DNA of 35,479 nucleotides from a candidate division TA06 bacterium B3_TA06 (GTDB lineage Bacteria > Hydrothermota > Tepidihabitantia > B3-TA06): contig NJBO01000019.1 in NCBI GenBank assembly GCA_005223075.1, positions 1 through 35,479 on the forward strand, written 5' to 3'. A program made the position numbers and the translations under genes. A model generated the notes under the pieces. That model ran no database searches and was not told the origin of the DNA. It saw nothing but the letters and a program-made list of their open reading frames with translations. The first letter of the stretch is position 1. Each line of letters opens with the position of its first letter. Of this stretch, positions 1-7,495 are shown piece by piece.

Positions 1-127
1 CCTTACGTGAACGTAGCCGGAGCCACGGAGTTGGTTGACGCAACAGGGAGAGTAATCGAAGACGCAATCTCCGACGACAAGGTCTACATCTCCAACCTAC
101 CCACAGGCACCTACTTCGCAAGGAACG
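1..127 (+). repeat. 127-bp exact direct repeat (copy 1)
   Basis: Bases 1-127 are identical to 1376-1502. The match ends at 128/1503. Because the window starts at base 1 the repeat may extend further to the left. It encodes the C-terminal domain of two neighbouring genes, whereas the third gene (2158-2322) has the same domain with many silent differences. Confidence 0.9.
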
Positions 128-165
128 AAGATAGGACGATAGTAAAGATCGTCAAGGTGCAGTAA
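1..165 (+). CDS. 3' end of secreted protein with C-terminal sorting domain (partial)
   Basis: Only the last 54 codons are in the window; the frame is open from base 1 and stops with TAA at 163-165. The encoded end (PYVNVAGATELVD..., then ISNLPTGTYFARN and a Lys/Val-rich finish) has the pattern of a short type IX-like C-terminal sorting domain: a GRVI turn, an LPTGTY turn and a basic terminal strand. It is nearly the same as the ends of the genes at 869 and 1651, so this is a third member of a tandem family. The upstream body cannot be seen. Family membership is clear; the secretion route is inferred. Confidence 0.8.
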   Translation, partial: PYVNVAGATELVDATGRVIEDAISDDKVYISNLPTGTYFARNEDRTIVKIVKVQ

Positions 166-261
166 GCTAACGGCTCACGGCTGTCAGCTGACAGCGGTCA
201 GCGGTACCCCTCCGGGTTCTTCAACCGCCCGGCACTGAGGGTTCTTACGGAGTTCGAACCT

Positions 262-807
262 TTGCAGCTTATTGGCGCTGAGCCTATAGGTTACCGCAGT
301 TTCCAGTTCCTGTGGTACTGCGCAGATTCAAGGACCGCGCGTCCCCTTTTTTCTTATGCTCAAAACGCATTCACTTTAAGCGTTACGGAAACCGGGGTGC
401 TCGAAGGCACGCTCTTTGGCCAACTATCTCAATCCGGCACAACCCCTTTGGATGCTGAAAAATGGTATCTTATCCAAATCAATACCCTGATGATTGGAGG
501 ATGGAACCCTATGGCCTTCCCTGATCCTGCTTACGAATACTGGCTTACGATGAAAGTCTATCTTGGGGGAAGGCTGGAGTTGAGCATAGTGCCTGACGAA
601 CCTTTCGGTCCTTCAATGCAAACAACTATGCCTGGGGTTAGCAGTTTGGTTTTCTTTAGTGGCATAGAAAATGATGGTTTTGATGAGATAAGGCATCTTG
701 ATAGAGAGCTTTACGAATCTGAGATAGCCGATTATGCGGCGTTTCTGAAGAACGGCAGGGTTTATGGCAAGTCGAAAGGCGAGTTGGGCGAGATTGGATG
801 GGAATGA
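262..807 (+). pseudogene. LamG/concanavalin-like lectin fragment lacking a normal start
   Basis: A 181-residue reading frame with beta-rich text (FTLSVTETGVLEG, KWYLIQIN, YWLTMKVYLGGRLEL) and the ending DEIRHLDRELYESEIADY. The spacing and ending resemble LamG-type concanavalin A-like domains, which typically close with a DEvriyn..L...EI pattern. There is no signal peptide, no Shine-Dalgarno sequence and no promoter. The only early start is a TTG at 262, and the frame is open back to the stop at 163-165 of the preceding gene. It looks like the 3' remnant of a larger secreted protein, joined next to a sorting-domain gene by recombination. An expressed short protein cannot be excluded. Confidence 0.5.
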
Positions 808-816
808 AAAAAGGAC

Positions 817-844
817 TTGACAAAGTTGGATTCGAGGTGATAAT
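817..844 (+). promoter_or_regulatory. Promoter of gene 869
   Basis: TTGACA (817-822), 16-bp spacer, GATAAT (839-844). The gene start at 869 follows with an AAAGGAGG ribosome site. Confidence 0.7.
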
Positions 845-868
845 AGGAGTATAAAAGGAGGAAGTATT

Positions 869-1540
869 ATGAAGAAGCTTTTACCTGTGCCCGTTTTTTG
901 GGTATTGGCGGCCATTGCACTGCTTGTGGCCGCCCCCCTTTCCGCCGCGCCCGTGCTGGTTGAGGTATATTGGGAAGGTTGGATTACGACCCTCCCTGAT
1001 AAAGTTGATACGGTTACAGTGTTGGAACTCTCATTCTCTGTGGACAGTTCATGCTACGTGTTATTTACGGGGGGAGTGGTATCACGTTCGGCAAAAATAT
1101 TTCTACAAGCGGATGGCACCAACCTGTTTCCCGAAACATCACTAAGTGGATATGATGCCTGTGGAATCCATCTTAATTATACCTACCCCCTTGCGCCCGG
1201 AAATCACAATACTTACCTTCAACTAACTAATTTTAAGCTTAACTGGCTAGCTGATTGTTACGAGGCCTATCTACAGGCGCTCATCTTTTTGCCGGATGAA
1301 CCGGGTGCCGTTGCAGAGCAGCCGGTGAGCGACGCCGAGCCAGGGGTTACTACGCCGAGCCTGATAAGCAGAGGCCCTTACGTGAACGTAGCCGGAGCCA
1401 CGGAGTTGGTTGACGCAACAGGGAGAGTAATCGAAGACGCAATCTCCGACGACAAGGTCTACATCTCCAACCTACCCACAGGCACCTACTTCGCAAGGAA
1501 CGGAGATAGGACAGTTGTAAAGATAGTAAAAGTACAGTAA
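869..1540 (+). CDS. Small secreted protein with C-terminal sorting domain
   Basis: A 223-residue protein with a clear signal peptide (about residues 1-27, MKKLLPVPVFWVLAA..., ending LSAAPVL). The middle part (about 28-150) is an unrecognised beta-rich domain containing a WEGWI segment and ELSFSVDSS. A short linker leads to the last 60 residues, a sorting-domain-like module with the pattern ATELVDATGRVI, ISNLPTGTY and a K/V-rich end. The start is fixed by AAAGGAGG about 6 nt upstream of ATG. It is a paralogue of 1651-2322: the N-terminal parts are moderately similar and the C-terminal domains are nearly identical. It has its own promoter at 817. The likely role is a small surface or extracellular protein; the molecular function is unknown. 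Confidence 0.85.
   Translation: MKKLLPVPVFWVLAAIALLVAAPLSAAPVLVEVYWEGWITTLPDKVDTVTVLELSFSVDSSCYVLFTGGVVSRSAKIFLQADGTNLFPETSLSGYDACGIHLNYTYPLAPGNHNTYLQLTNFKLNWLADCYEAYLQALIFLPDEPGAVAEQPVSDAEPGVTTPSLISRGPYVNVAGATELVDATGRVIEDAISDDKVYISNLPTGTYFARNGDRTVVKIVKVQ
1376..1502 (+). repeat. 127-bp exact direct repeat (copy 2)
   Basis: Identical to bases 1-127. It encodes most of the C-terminal domain of gene 869. Perfect identity, set against clearly diverged N-terminal halves, points to recent duplication or gene conversion. Confidence 0.9.
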
Positions 1541-1590
1541 GCTGACGGCTCACGGCTGACCGCTGTCGGCTGTGAGCGGTGAGCGAGCCG
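1541..1590 (+). repeat. Imperfect stem-loop of GCTGAC/CGGCTCACGG units
   Basis: Directly after the stop codon, a G/C-rich stretch built of related units (CTCACGGCTGAC, then CTGTCGGCTGTGAG) folds into an imperfect hairpin with G-U pairs. A related stretch (CGGCTCACGGCTGTCAGC) follows the first family member at 171-205. There is no T-run, so the terminator role is uncertain. Confidence 0.5.
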
Positions 1591-1591
1591 T

Positions 1592-1619
1592 TTGACATCC
1601 CTTAAAGATTCTCTATACT
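1592..1619 (+). promoter_or_regulatory. Promoter of gene 1651
   Basis: TTGACA (1592-1597), 16-bp spacer, TATACT (1614-1619). The gene at 1651 has an AAGGAGG site before its ATG. Confidence 0.75.
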
Positions 1620-1650
1620 AAATCACCAAATAACATCAAGGAGGTCCAAG

Positions 1651-2322
1651 ATGAAGAAAGTTTTGTTGTCAGCGATGCTGCTTCTTATGTTAGCAGGTGT
1701 CCTGAGTGCGGCTCCTGTCCTGTTTGAAGCCTATCAAGAGGGTTGGATTTCTATCCCCATGGATAAAGAAGATACTCTAAGTGTAGTTGAGGTGTCGTTT
1801 TCCGTTGACTCCGCTTGCCATGTTATGCTTACTGCAGGTGGACAGGCTAAGATAGCGAGTCTATGGTTGGAGATGGATGAGAACCGTTTGCCACCTCAGA
1901 CAAACGTCCAAACTGATGGTTTCGGCGGGCCAGTATCGTTTACTATGGTTTATAGCTATCTGCTTGATCCTGGGGAGCACGCCGTCTCTCTGCGACTTGC
2001 TCATCATTATATCGCCCACAATTATACTGCTACTTGCAGAGATGCCTACCTTCAGGCCCTCATCTTCCTGCCGGATACCAGCACCAACGCCGTTGCGGAA
2101 CCGCCGATGAGTGATAACGAGCCAAGAGGCAACACGCCGAGCCTAATCAGTTCAGGACCATACGTGAATGTGGCAGGAGCAACCGAGCTTGTGGATGCTT
2201 CTGGGCGGGTGATCGAGGGCGCAATCTCAGACGACCGCGTTTACATCTCCAACCTACCCACCGGCACTTACTTCGCAAGGAACGGTGAGCACACGGTGGT
2301 GAAGATAGTAAAAGTGGAATAA
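1651..2322 (+). CDS. Small secreted protein with C-terminal sorting domain
   Basis: A 223-residue paralogue of gene 869, of exactly equal length. The signal peptide is about residues 1-20 (MKKVLLSAMLLLMLAGVLSA). The body shares the WEGWI/EGWIS and SFSVDS segments and YLQALIFLPD with its neighbour, and the last 60 residues carry the same sorting-domain pattern (GRVIEGAI, NLPTGTYFARNG). Here the domain DNA has many silent substitutions relative to the other two copies. ATG is preceded by AAGGAGG. The gene has its own promoter at 1592 and a stem-loop terminator at 2387. The function of the N-terminal domain is not recognised. Confidence 0.85.
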   Translation: MKKVLLSAMLLLMLAGVLSAAPVLFEAYQEGWISIPMDKEDTLSVVEVSFSVDSACHVMLTAGGQAKIASLWLEMDENRLPPQTNVQTDGFGGPVSFTMVYSYLLDPGEHAVSLRLAHHYIAHNYTATCRDAYLQALIFLPDTSTNAVAEPPMSDNEPRGNTPSLISSGPYVNVAGATELVDASGRVIEGAISDDRVYISNLPTGTYFARNGEHTVVKIVKVE

Positions 2323-2324
2323 CG

Positions 2325-2408
2325 CTTGCCCTCTTCGGGGCAAGATTGCAAAAGTCAAATTTCAAATTTTAAAATGCAAATTGAAGGGCCGCCGTGGGCG
2401 GCCTATTT
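2325..2408 (+). terminator. Two stem-loops after gene 1651
   Basis: CTTGCCC/GGGCAAG (2325-2331, 2338-2344), then GGCCGCC-gtg-GGCGGCC (2387-2403) followed by TATTTTAAT. The second looks like the intrinsic terminator. Between them lies an AT-rich stretch. Confidence 0.6.
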
Positions 2409-2410
2409 TA

Positions 2411-2437
2411 ATCTGCGAAATCTGTGTAATCTGCGGA
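2411..2437. repeat. 9-bp tandem repeat, three units
   Basis: ATCTGCGAA, ATCTGTGTA, ATCTGCGGA, lying between the convergent genes 1651 and hutH. Confidence 0.6.
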
Positions 2438-2442
2438 TTTAG

Positions 2443-3963
2443 TTAGTCCAGCGGTCCAACCACCTTCTCCACCGCCTCGAGGATCTCGGCGGAGCGGACA
2501 ACCTCGGCCATCCTGGTGTTGTCGTCATATAATGGCCTGTCCTCGTCCAGATGCTCCACGTACTTTCGGACAACGTCATATGCCGCCTTGGAAGCAGGAG
2601 ATGGCTCGGCGTCGCGGAAGTCGAACGCCTGCGCCGCTGCGATCAGTTCGATCCCCAGAACACCGTAGGCGTTATCCAGAATCTGGCGGGTCTTGATGGC
2701 GGTAGTCATGCCCATGGATACGAAGTCCTCCTGGTCTGCAGCGGCTGGGATAGAGCCGTTGGCCGCGGGATGTGAAAGCACCCGCTGCTCGTTCACCAGC
2801 TGACACGCGGTGTACTGGGAAAGCATGAGCCCTGAGAACATGCCGCCGCCCTTGGTCAGGAATCCGGGCAGACCGGCCGAGAGTGCGGGGTTCATGAGCC
2901 TGTTCAGGCGGCGCTCGGAAAGCACCGAGACCGTGGAGATTGCCAATCCCAACGCCTCCAGGCCGAAGGCGATGGGTGTGCCCTGGAAGTTTGCACCGGT
3001 CACCACTTCCTTGTCGTCGGGGAAGAACAGTGGATTGTCCCCAACGCCGTTGAGCTCGATCTCGGTCATCTCGCGTGCGAAGCGCCACGAGTCACGCGCC
3101 GCACCCGCCACCTGAGGGGTGGAACGCAGGCTGTAGGCGTCCTGCACCCGCTTGCCGGGCCGCTCCAGGAGCTTTGAGCCTTCCATGATCAGACGGATAT
3201 TCGCCGCACAGGTTACCGCACCCGGGAATCCGCGCGCGGTATGAAGCCGCTCATCCAGGCAACTGGTGTTGATGTTGAGGGCCTCCATGGTCATGGCCGC
3301 GGCCACATCGTGCATCTTGAGCCAGCGCATGGTCTCAGGGATCATGAGGCAGCCGTAGCCGTTGATCACGTTTGAGCCGTTGATGGTCGCCAGGCCGTCG
3401 CGGGCCTCGTATTGAATAATCGGTATGCCTGCGCGCTTCATCGCTTCGGCTCCCGGAAGTCTCTCACCTTTGTAGAACGCCTCGCCCTCACCCATCAGCA
3501 CCAGGGCCATCTGACCCATGGGTGATAAATCACCCGAGGCGCCAACCGAACCGCGCTTGCACATCACCGGATGCACGCCACGATTGAGCATGGCAACCAA
3601 CGTTTCAACGATCACCGCTCTGCAGCCGGAGAGACCGTTGCACAATACGTTGATGCGGGTGGCGATGGATGCGCGCACCACGTCCTCGGGTAAAGGCTCG
3701 CCGATCCCTGCCGCGTGTGAATAGATCAGATATCTCTGGTATTGCTGGGTCTGCTGGGGTGTGAGTACCACCTCTGAAAACTCGCCTATGCCTGTGGTGA
3801 CCCCATACATTATCTCGCGGGCAGCGATCTTCTCCTCGCACATAGCGCGGCAGCGTTTGACACGCTTCCATGCCTCGGGCGCGACTTCAACCTTTTCACC
3901 CTCGCGCGCGATGCGCTCGATGTGTTCAACGGTCAAGTTCTTACCGGTGAATAAAACAGCCAT
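2443..3963 (-). CDS. hutH: Histidine ammonia-lyase (HAL-type aromatic amino acid lyase)
   Basis: This MIO enzyme should deaminate L-histidine to urocanate and ammonia in the cytoplasm. With the start at 3963 (ATG with AAAGGAG just upstream) it has 506 residues, and its key positions match Pseudomonas HutH numbering: Tyr53 (YGVTTGIG), His83 in YSHAAGIGEP, the MIO-forming Ala142-Ser143-Gly144 in GSVGASGDLSP, and Asn195. Glu412 lies in the QED motif that marks histidine-type enzymes. The usual HVSM after QED is FVSM here, a small deviation. The frame extends to 4023 but that extension lacks a ribosome site. No hutU, hutI or hutG is nearby, so the gene is alone. The family is certain; substrate specificity is inferred from motifs. 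Confidence 0.93.
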   Translation of the reverse strand: MAVLFTGKNLTVEHIERIAREGEKVEVAPEAWKRVKRCRAMCEEKIAAREIMYGVTTGIGEFSEVVLTPQQTQQYQRYLIYSHAAGIGEPLPEDVVRASIATRINVLCNGLSGCRAVIVETLVAMLNRGVHPVMCKRGSVGASGDLSPMGQMALVLMGEGEAFYKGERLPGAEAMKRAGIPIIQYEARDGLATINGSNVINGYGCLMIPETMRWLKMHDVAAAMTMEALNINTSCLDERLHTARGFPGAVTCAANIRLIMEGSKLLERPGKRVQDAYSLRSTPQVAGAARDSWRFAREMTEIELNGVGDNPLFFPDDKEVVTGANFQGTPIAFGLEALGLAISTVSVLSERRLNRLMNPALSAGLPGFLTKGGGMFSGLMLSQYTACQLVNEQRVLSHPAANGSIPAAADQEDFVSMGMTTAIKTRQILDNAYGVLGIELIAAAQAFDFRDAEPSPASKAAYDVVRKYVEHLDEDRPLYDDNTRMAEVVRSAEILEAVEKVVGPLD

Positions 3964-3995
3964 AGCGCTCCTTTCGCAGGGGTTCAATTTTGGAG

Positions 3996-4023
3996 AGCTT
4001 ATCCGAAAGGAATGGGATGTCAA
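3996..4023 (-). promoter_or_regulatory. Promoter of hutH
   Basis: On the minus strand, TTGACA (4018-4023), 16-bp spacer, TAAGCT (3996-4001), about 30 nt before the ATG at 3963. Confidence 0.6.
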
Positions 4024-4031
4024 CCGTGATA

Positions 4032-4060
4032 TGCTCCTTTTCGCCAGGGGTGGAAGGATC
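4032..4060. repeat. Degenerate 29-bp palindromic repeat (CTCCTTTT...GATC family)
   Basis: TGCTCCTTTTCGCC, then a short loop, then GGAAGGATC. It resembles the copies at 19792 and 30693 but the stem is weakened. Confidence 0.35.
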
Positions 4061-4066
4061 GCAGGG

Positions 4067-4108
4067 AAATCACCCCCTCCTTAATCCTCCTCTGTCAAGG
4101 GGAAGGCG
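4067..4108. repeat. C/G-rich repeat related to the 9390-9925 island
   Basis: A stretch CACCCCCTCCTTAATCC followed by CTGTCAAGGGGAAGG. It aligns with the reverse complement of about 9584-9620 (CCCTCCCCTTTAATCCCCTC, CGTCAAGGGAGGGG). Confidence 0.45.
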
Positions 4109-4136
4109 AACCTAAAGCTAACCATAATAAGTAAAC

Positions 4137-4164
4137 TTGACAAATCATCAAAATCCAGTATGGT
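4137..4164 (+). promoter_or_regulatory. Promoter of gene 4317
   Basis: TTGACA (4137-4142), 16-bp spacer, TATGGT (4159-4164). The predicted start site near 4171 leaves an untranslated leader of about 146 nt. Confidence 0.7.
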
Positions 4165-4169
4165 TTAGT

Positions 4170-4316
4170 TGTCAGGGGCTGAGAGGTCGAAGGAGGCTCT
4201 GCGGTTGGCTAATCCCCGCAGGGGAACCCTGAAATCTGCCCGTGGCAGGAGGAGACGCAACAGCGAACAAAACCCGGCTAAAAACCAATCGGCCGATTAC
4301 GGCCAAGGAGGAGAAA
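4170..4316 (+). promoter_or_regulatory. Long structured 5' leader, riboswitch candidate
   Basis: Between the promoter and the ATG at 4317 lie about 146 nt with several hairpins: TGCGG/CCGCA (4200-4220), CAGGG-gaa-CCCTG just after it, CTGCC-cgt-GGCAG (about 4236-4248), and the 12-nt palindrome AATCGGCCGATT shortly before AAGGAGG. Single-stranded text includes GACGCAACAGCGAAC and CCGGCTAAA. This recalls the GACGCAAAGC...CCGGCCTAAA core of the c-di-GMP-I riboswitch, and also GGGAA...TGAAA...CGCAAC of cobalamin riboswitches, but neither full consensus is met. A regulatory RNA is plausible; its class is undecided. Confidence 0.35.
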
Positions 4317-5360
4317 ATGGGACGTAAAGGTCTCTTTGCAGTGCTGGCTGTGCTTATAGTGGTAACAGGCGTGTATGCATCGGTCACGGCGAGTGCCGCC
4401 GTAAAGATACACAACAATACCCAAAGAGAGGCGACCGATCTGCACTTTACCGTCTATCAGAAGGAGGGCTGGGTCTGGATCGAAGACTGGACGATCACTC
4501 AGGACGGCTTCCCTGACCAGAATGAAACCCCCTGGGATCATGGAAAGGGCGACGGCAAGACCCATGCAATAGACGTCGAATGCTCTGGAGCGAGGATACC
4601 TCACTGCACCTGGGTGACGATCACTGCGAAGTTTACCCTTAATAAATGGAACACAGTCCGGTTTGAGAACTTCCGTTGGACCTTTGAGGAACAAGACTCC
4701 ACGGATGCAGATGCGCCCAACCACGGATTTGCAGTGGGTTACAGAGATCCTGAGGGCAACGCTACCTACTGGTTCTACAACGACGATTCCGTTCAGGCCA
4801 TAACGGTAAAGAACTTCCAGTACGTGCGGCACCCTACCTATATCCCTCCGGATTCTCTCTTCGATTGGGAGGGATGGGTCGGTCCTACCCTAGTCCCCTT
4901 TACTGTGCCGCCAAAAGACTCGTTCGCTATCAAGCTTGTAGTGCCTGAGACCATCCAAGTAGAGATGCAAGAAGGTGGTTTTGTATTCTTTGACCTCGAT
5001 CTCTATCTCTACGAAGGCGAGTGGCTTGTGGCCGAGGAGACAGAGGTTCACGAGATTCAAGATACCATAGTAGGGGTTATCGAGGGCCACGGATCGCTTG
5101 AGCCTGTGAGGCTGCTTGAGGTAACTTCTGCTCCTTCAGGCCTCTTCGAGATTCGCTACCAGTTGCCCCAGGCTTCCAAGGTTAATCTGAGCGTCTATTC
5201 GGTCACCGGCGAGCGGTTTATCACCCTGGTTGATGAGCAAAAGCCAGCCGGAACCTACACCGTTCGCTGGGACGGCGGCGATGCTCCAGCCGGTCTCTAC
5301 TTCTGCCGCCTCTCAGCCGCCGGCATCCACGCAGCCGAGAAGATGATACGCATCAAGTAG
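4317..5360 (+). CDS. Secreted protein with FlgD-like C-terminal sorting domain
   Basis: A 347-residue protein. The start at 4317 follows AAGGAGGAGAAA, and the longer frame from 4242 would bury the signal peptide. Residues 1-27 are a signal peptide (MGRKGLFAVLAVLIVV..., cleaved after TASA). The body is rich in Trp, Tyr and Asp (KEGWVWIEDWTI, NFRWTFEEQDS), beta-like and not assignable to a known family. The last 80 residues form a FlgD-Ig/type IX-like domain: FEIRYQLPQASKVNLSVYS, VTGERF, GTYTVRWDG, APAGLYFCRL and a basic KMIRIK end. It stands alone behind its own promoter and long leader. A surface or extracellular role is inferred. Confidence 0.85.
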   Translation: MGRKGLFAVLAVLIVVTGVYASVTASAAVKIHNNTQREATDLHFTVYQKEGWVWIEDWTITQDGFPDQNETPWDHGKGDGKTHAIDVECSGARIPHCTWVTITAKFTLNKWNTVRFENFRWTFEEQDSTDADAPNHGFAVGYRDPEGNATYWFYNDDSVQAITVKNFQYVRHPTYIPPDSLFDWEGWVGPTLVPFTVPPKDSFAIKLVVPETIQVEMQEGGFVFFDLDLYLYEGEWLVAEETEVHEIQDTIVGVIEGHGSLEPVRLLEVTSAPSGLFEIRYQLPQASKVNLSVYSVTGERFITLVDEQKPAGTYTVRWDGGDAPAGLYFCRLSAAGIHAAEKMIRIK

Positions 5361-5373
5361 GAACTATCACGAG

Positions 5374-5577
5374 CTAGAGCGAAGAACAGAGGCGGCCACT
5401 TAGCTTCTTTCGAGTTGCAGAGGGGGCGTTGCCTATGCAGCCTTCGTCCCGACAGGCTGGGGCATGCCTACTGGATCGGCAAAGACGATGCCGGACGGGC
5501 GCAACACAACCCACTATCACGCTTAGCACGACGAGAACAAAAAGTCGCGTTAGGATTTTAGTGAGACTATCCTGCAT
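5374..5577 (-). CDS. Short lipoprotein-like frame, possibly truncated
   Basis: A 67-codon frame starting 5 nt after the stop of the broken gene 5583-6992, on the same strand. Residues 1-24 look like a lipoprotein signal peptide with lipobox IVGC (RLFVLVVLSVIVGC). The remaining 43 residues are rich in Cys, Arg and Ser and do not look like a folded protein, which suggests a frameshifted or truncated remnant. A GAGGAG site lies about 13 nt upstream. Expression is doubtful. Confidence 0.3.
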   Translation of the reverse strand: MQDSLTKILTRLFVLVVLSVIVGCVAPVRHRLCRSSRHAPACRDEGCIGNAPSATRKKLSGRLCSSL

Positions 5578-5582
5578 GATTA

Positions 5583-6992
5583 TCAGAAACTCCTCTTTAT
5601 AATGGGGAGTTTAACTTGGGGGTCGGTGCGGGAATTCCACTCACAGGCAATGCTTTCCTTACATATTTCGTCCCAGGTGCGATGATAGCCCATGTCCTCG
5701 GATTCGACTTCCATAAGATCGGCATGCTTGATACTTATGTCGTAGCCGATGAGTGCACCCAAAGTCGGCAAAACAGAGGCAATTGAAATCACTGCGTAAG
5801 TGCCTTTTTTGGGACCCCGGATCATGGATGAGAGGTCAGCGTCACCCCGCCACGGATTAGCCCCGACCGCTATCCGGTAACCCTCGACAAGGAAAAGGTT
5901 AGCTACTTGTCCGAGAAACGTTCCAATCAGGGTGTAATTCCAGCTGCCACCAGGATTGAACATTCTGCCACCCGCCATGGTTCCAATGTACGATCCTACC
6001 GGAGACCATATGTAGCAGCCAATAGCCAGAGGTATTATCTCCCAGGATGCAGGATTGTCGTACATCATCATAGCCCCAAACAGGCCAAATGGTATGCCTA
6101 TTCCGGGACCTAGCAGAAATGCGGTAGTCGCCTGAGCGGTTCGCAAGCTTCCACCGGTCACACAGCATCCTCCCAGGCAGAAACGAGTGGTGTCAATCAC
6201 CCCCCAAAGACAGCCTCCCCTTATGGGAACAGGTTTTATTGTGGCATCAATAAGAACGGCTGTATCTTTCTGTACTCTGGAATCGAAGGCCAGGGTTAGC
6301 CCTGCCGATACCCCCCAGCGGGGAAGTGCAACCTCACCCTCAGGATAGCTCCAGCTTCCCCAAAATCCACCTTCTGGAAGCTCAGTAGGAGTGAGGAAAA
6401 TTCTACCAGTTTTAAGCAACCCGATGAAGTTAAGCGTGAGACGATTGTTGAGATTCATGATAGGATAGGAGATGCCTGCATGACCTTGCCACCCTATACC
6501 GTTAGCAGATGCCAACGCTGTATTGAAATAGTCTTCGGCATTGGTAGCAGAGTAATTTAAAAAAATTCCCTCAAGATCGTAGCGTCCCCACACGCCTTCT
6601 GCCCCAAGAAAGATATCACCCTTGCCTGTTCTGAATCTAAGCAATTTACCAATCTCGGCTCCGCCGGAAAACTCGTAAGATTTCCATTCGCAGAACTGCC
6701 ATGACGGCTCCCAATCGTGAACAGAAAAGGGGGCGTTGCCATCGAACATATAAGATAGGGCAAGTCCTCCCACTAGCCTAGTTTCCCAACCGCTGGCAAA
6801 CCTGATCCCGCATTTCCCCGAAATTCTGTTGTTGAAATAATAGCCTGAGTAAGGAAATAAAAGAACCTGCGGCTCACCCAGCAATAAATCTTTTCCCATA
6901 AGCGTTGGCTCGTACTACAGCTGCGCCTGAAATGCCATCCCTTCGCCTTTTGCTCCGCCAAGGAGCAGCAACGTGATCAAGAAACTTCCCAT
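5583..6992 (-). pseudogene. Outer-membrane-type protein interrupted by an in-frame amber codon
   Basis: Translation from the ATG at 6990-6992, which has a strong AAAGGAGG site and a promoter behind it, gives 25 residues of signal-peptide character (MGSFLITLLLLGGAKGEGM...), then TAG at 6915-6917. The same frame then continues without break for 443 residues to TGA at 5583-5585. The body has alternating aromatic and glycine text typical of envelope beta structures (LFPYSGYYFNN, LVGGLALSYMF, GAEGVWGRYDLEG) and hydrophobic stretches in the second half (IPFGLFGAMMMY, VGSYIGTMAGG). A second start at 6897-6899 would make a 438-residue protein without export signal. TAG ends several other genes here, so recoding is unlikely; a nonsense mutation or sequencing error is likelier. 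Function unknown. Confidence 0.7.
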
Positions 6993-7011
6993 GTCTTACC
7001 TCCTTTGAAGA

Positions 7012-7039
7012 AGGTTAAGCGATATTAAGTTCTTGTCAA
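7012..7039 (-). promoter_or_regulatory. Promoter of gene 6992
   Basis: On the minus strand, TTGACA (7034-7039), 16-bp spacer, TAACCT (7012-7017). It is divergent from the promoter at 7051. Confidence 0.55.
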
Positions 7040-7050
7040 GAGGTTCGGAC

Positions 7051-7078
7051 TTGACAAGGGGTCTCATACCCTTAGGAT
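7051..7078 (+). promoter_or_regulatory. Promoter of the yidD-like operon, leaderless
   Basis: TTGACA (7051-7056), 16-bp spacer, TAGGAT (7073-7078). The ATG at 7085 begins 7 nt after the -10, so transcription should start at or next to the start codon. Confidence 0.75.
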
Positions 7079-7084
7079 AGCAGG

Positions 7085-7495
7085 ATGAGACGGGTTTTCG
7101 TAATCTTATTCATCCTTGGGATTTGCGCCGGGCTTGCCGCCCGTCCTGCCAACCCTCTTTCGGTTGGGGCCGATCTTGCCCTGCATGTGTATCAGAAACT
7201 CATCTCACCACTTCAGGGCGGGCATATATGCAACTTCTTGCCCACGTGTTCTGCTTTCAGCAGGCAGTCTTATCGACTCTACGGTCCCCTCTGGGGGACG
7301 CTCATGACCTTTGATCGGCTCGAGCGCTGCAACCCCGGGGCTTGGCGGCATCTTCATACATACTATGCGGAGTTGAGGTCAGAAAGGTTATCCGACCCGC
7401 CCTCAAACCATTACCTTCCTGCCAGACTAAAAAGGCAAAAGAAGAAAGCAGATACCTCATCTGTAGTTATAACCGAGGAGGGGGAGGGTGATTAG
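7085..7495 (+). CDS. yidD: YidD-like protein with N-terminal signal/anchor
   Basis: A 136-residue protein. Residues 35-85 carry the YidD (DUF37) signature: YQKLISP, a Cys at 49, LPTCS with Cys55, a Tyr/Gly segment (YRLYGPLWGTL) and RLERCNP with Cys82. YidD proteins assist membrane protein insertion near YidC. Unlike the usual short form, this one begins with a hydrophobic signal or anchor (MRRVFVILFILGICAGLAA) and ends in a basic Lys/Arg-rich tail, suggesting the conserved part may lie outside the inner membrane. It is not next to rnpA, rpmH or yidC. It overlaps the next gene by 8 nt and heads an operon of three genes. The start has no ribosome site and appears leaderless. Confidence 0.85.
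   Translation: MRRVFVILFILGICAGLAARPANPLSVGADLALHVYQKLISPLQGGHICNFLPTCSAFSRQSYRLYGPLWGTLMTFDRLERCNPGAWRHLHTYYAELRSERLSDPPSNHYLPARLKRQKKKADTSSVVITEEGEGD

Noticed and set aside
613-915. 100-codon minus-strand frame
   Set aside because: Antisense of the LamG fragment and the start of gene 869; it covers their promoter and has no start signals.
2443-3963. Phenylalanine or tyrosine ammonia-lyase instead of histidine ammonia-lyase
   Set aside because: The selectivity position carries Ser-His (82-83) and the QED glutamate is present, both of histidine type.
4170-4260. TPP riboswitch (GGGGCTGAGA at the start of the leader)
   Set aside because: The CUGAGA word is there, but the second conserved half (ACCTGATCTGG...GGGA) is missing.
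6915-6917. UAG recoding
   Set aside because: TAG terminates other clear genes in the window (for example 5360, 9175, 19830) and only this gene has an internal TAG.
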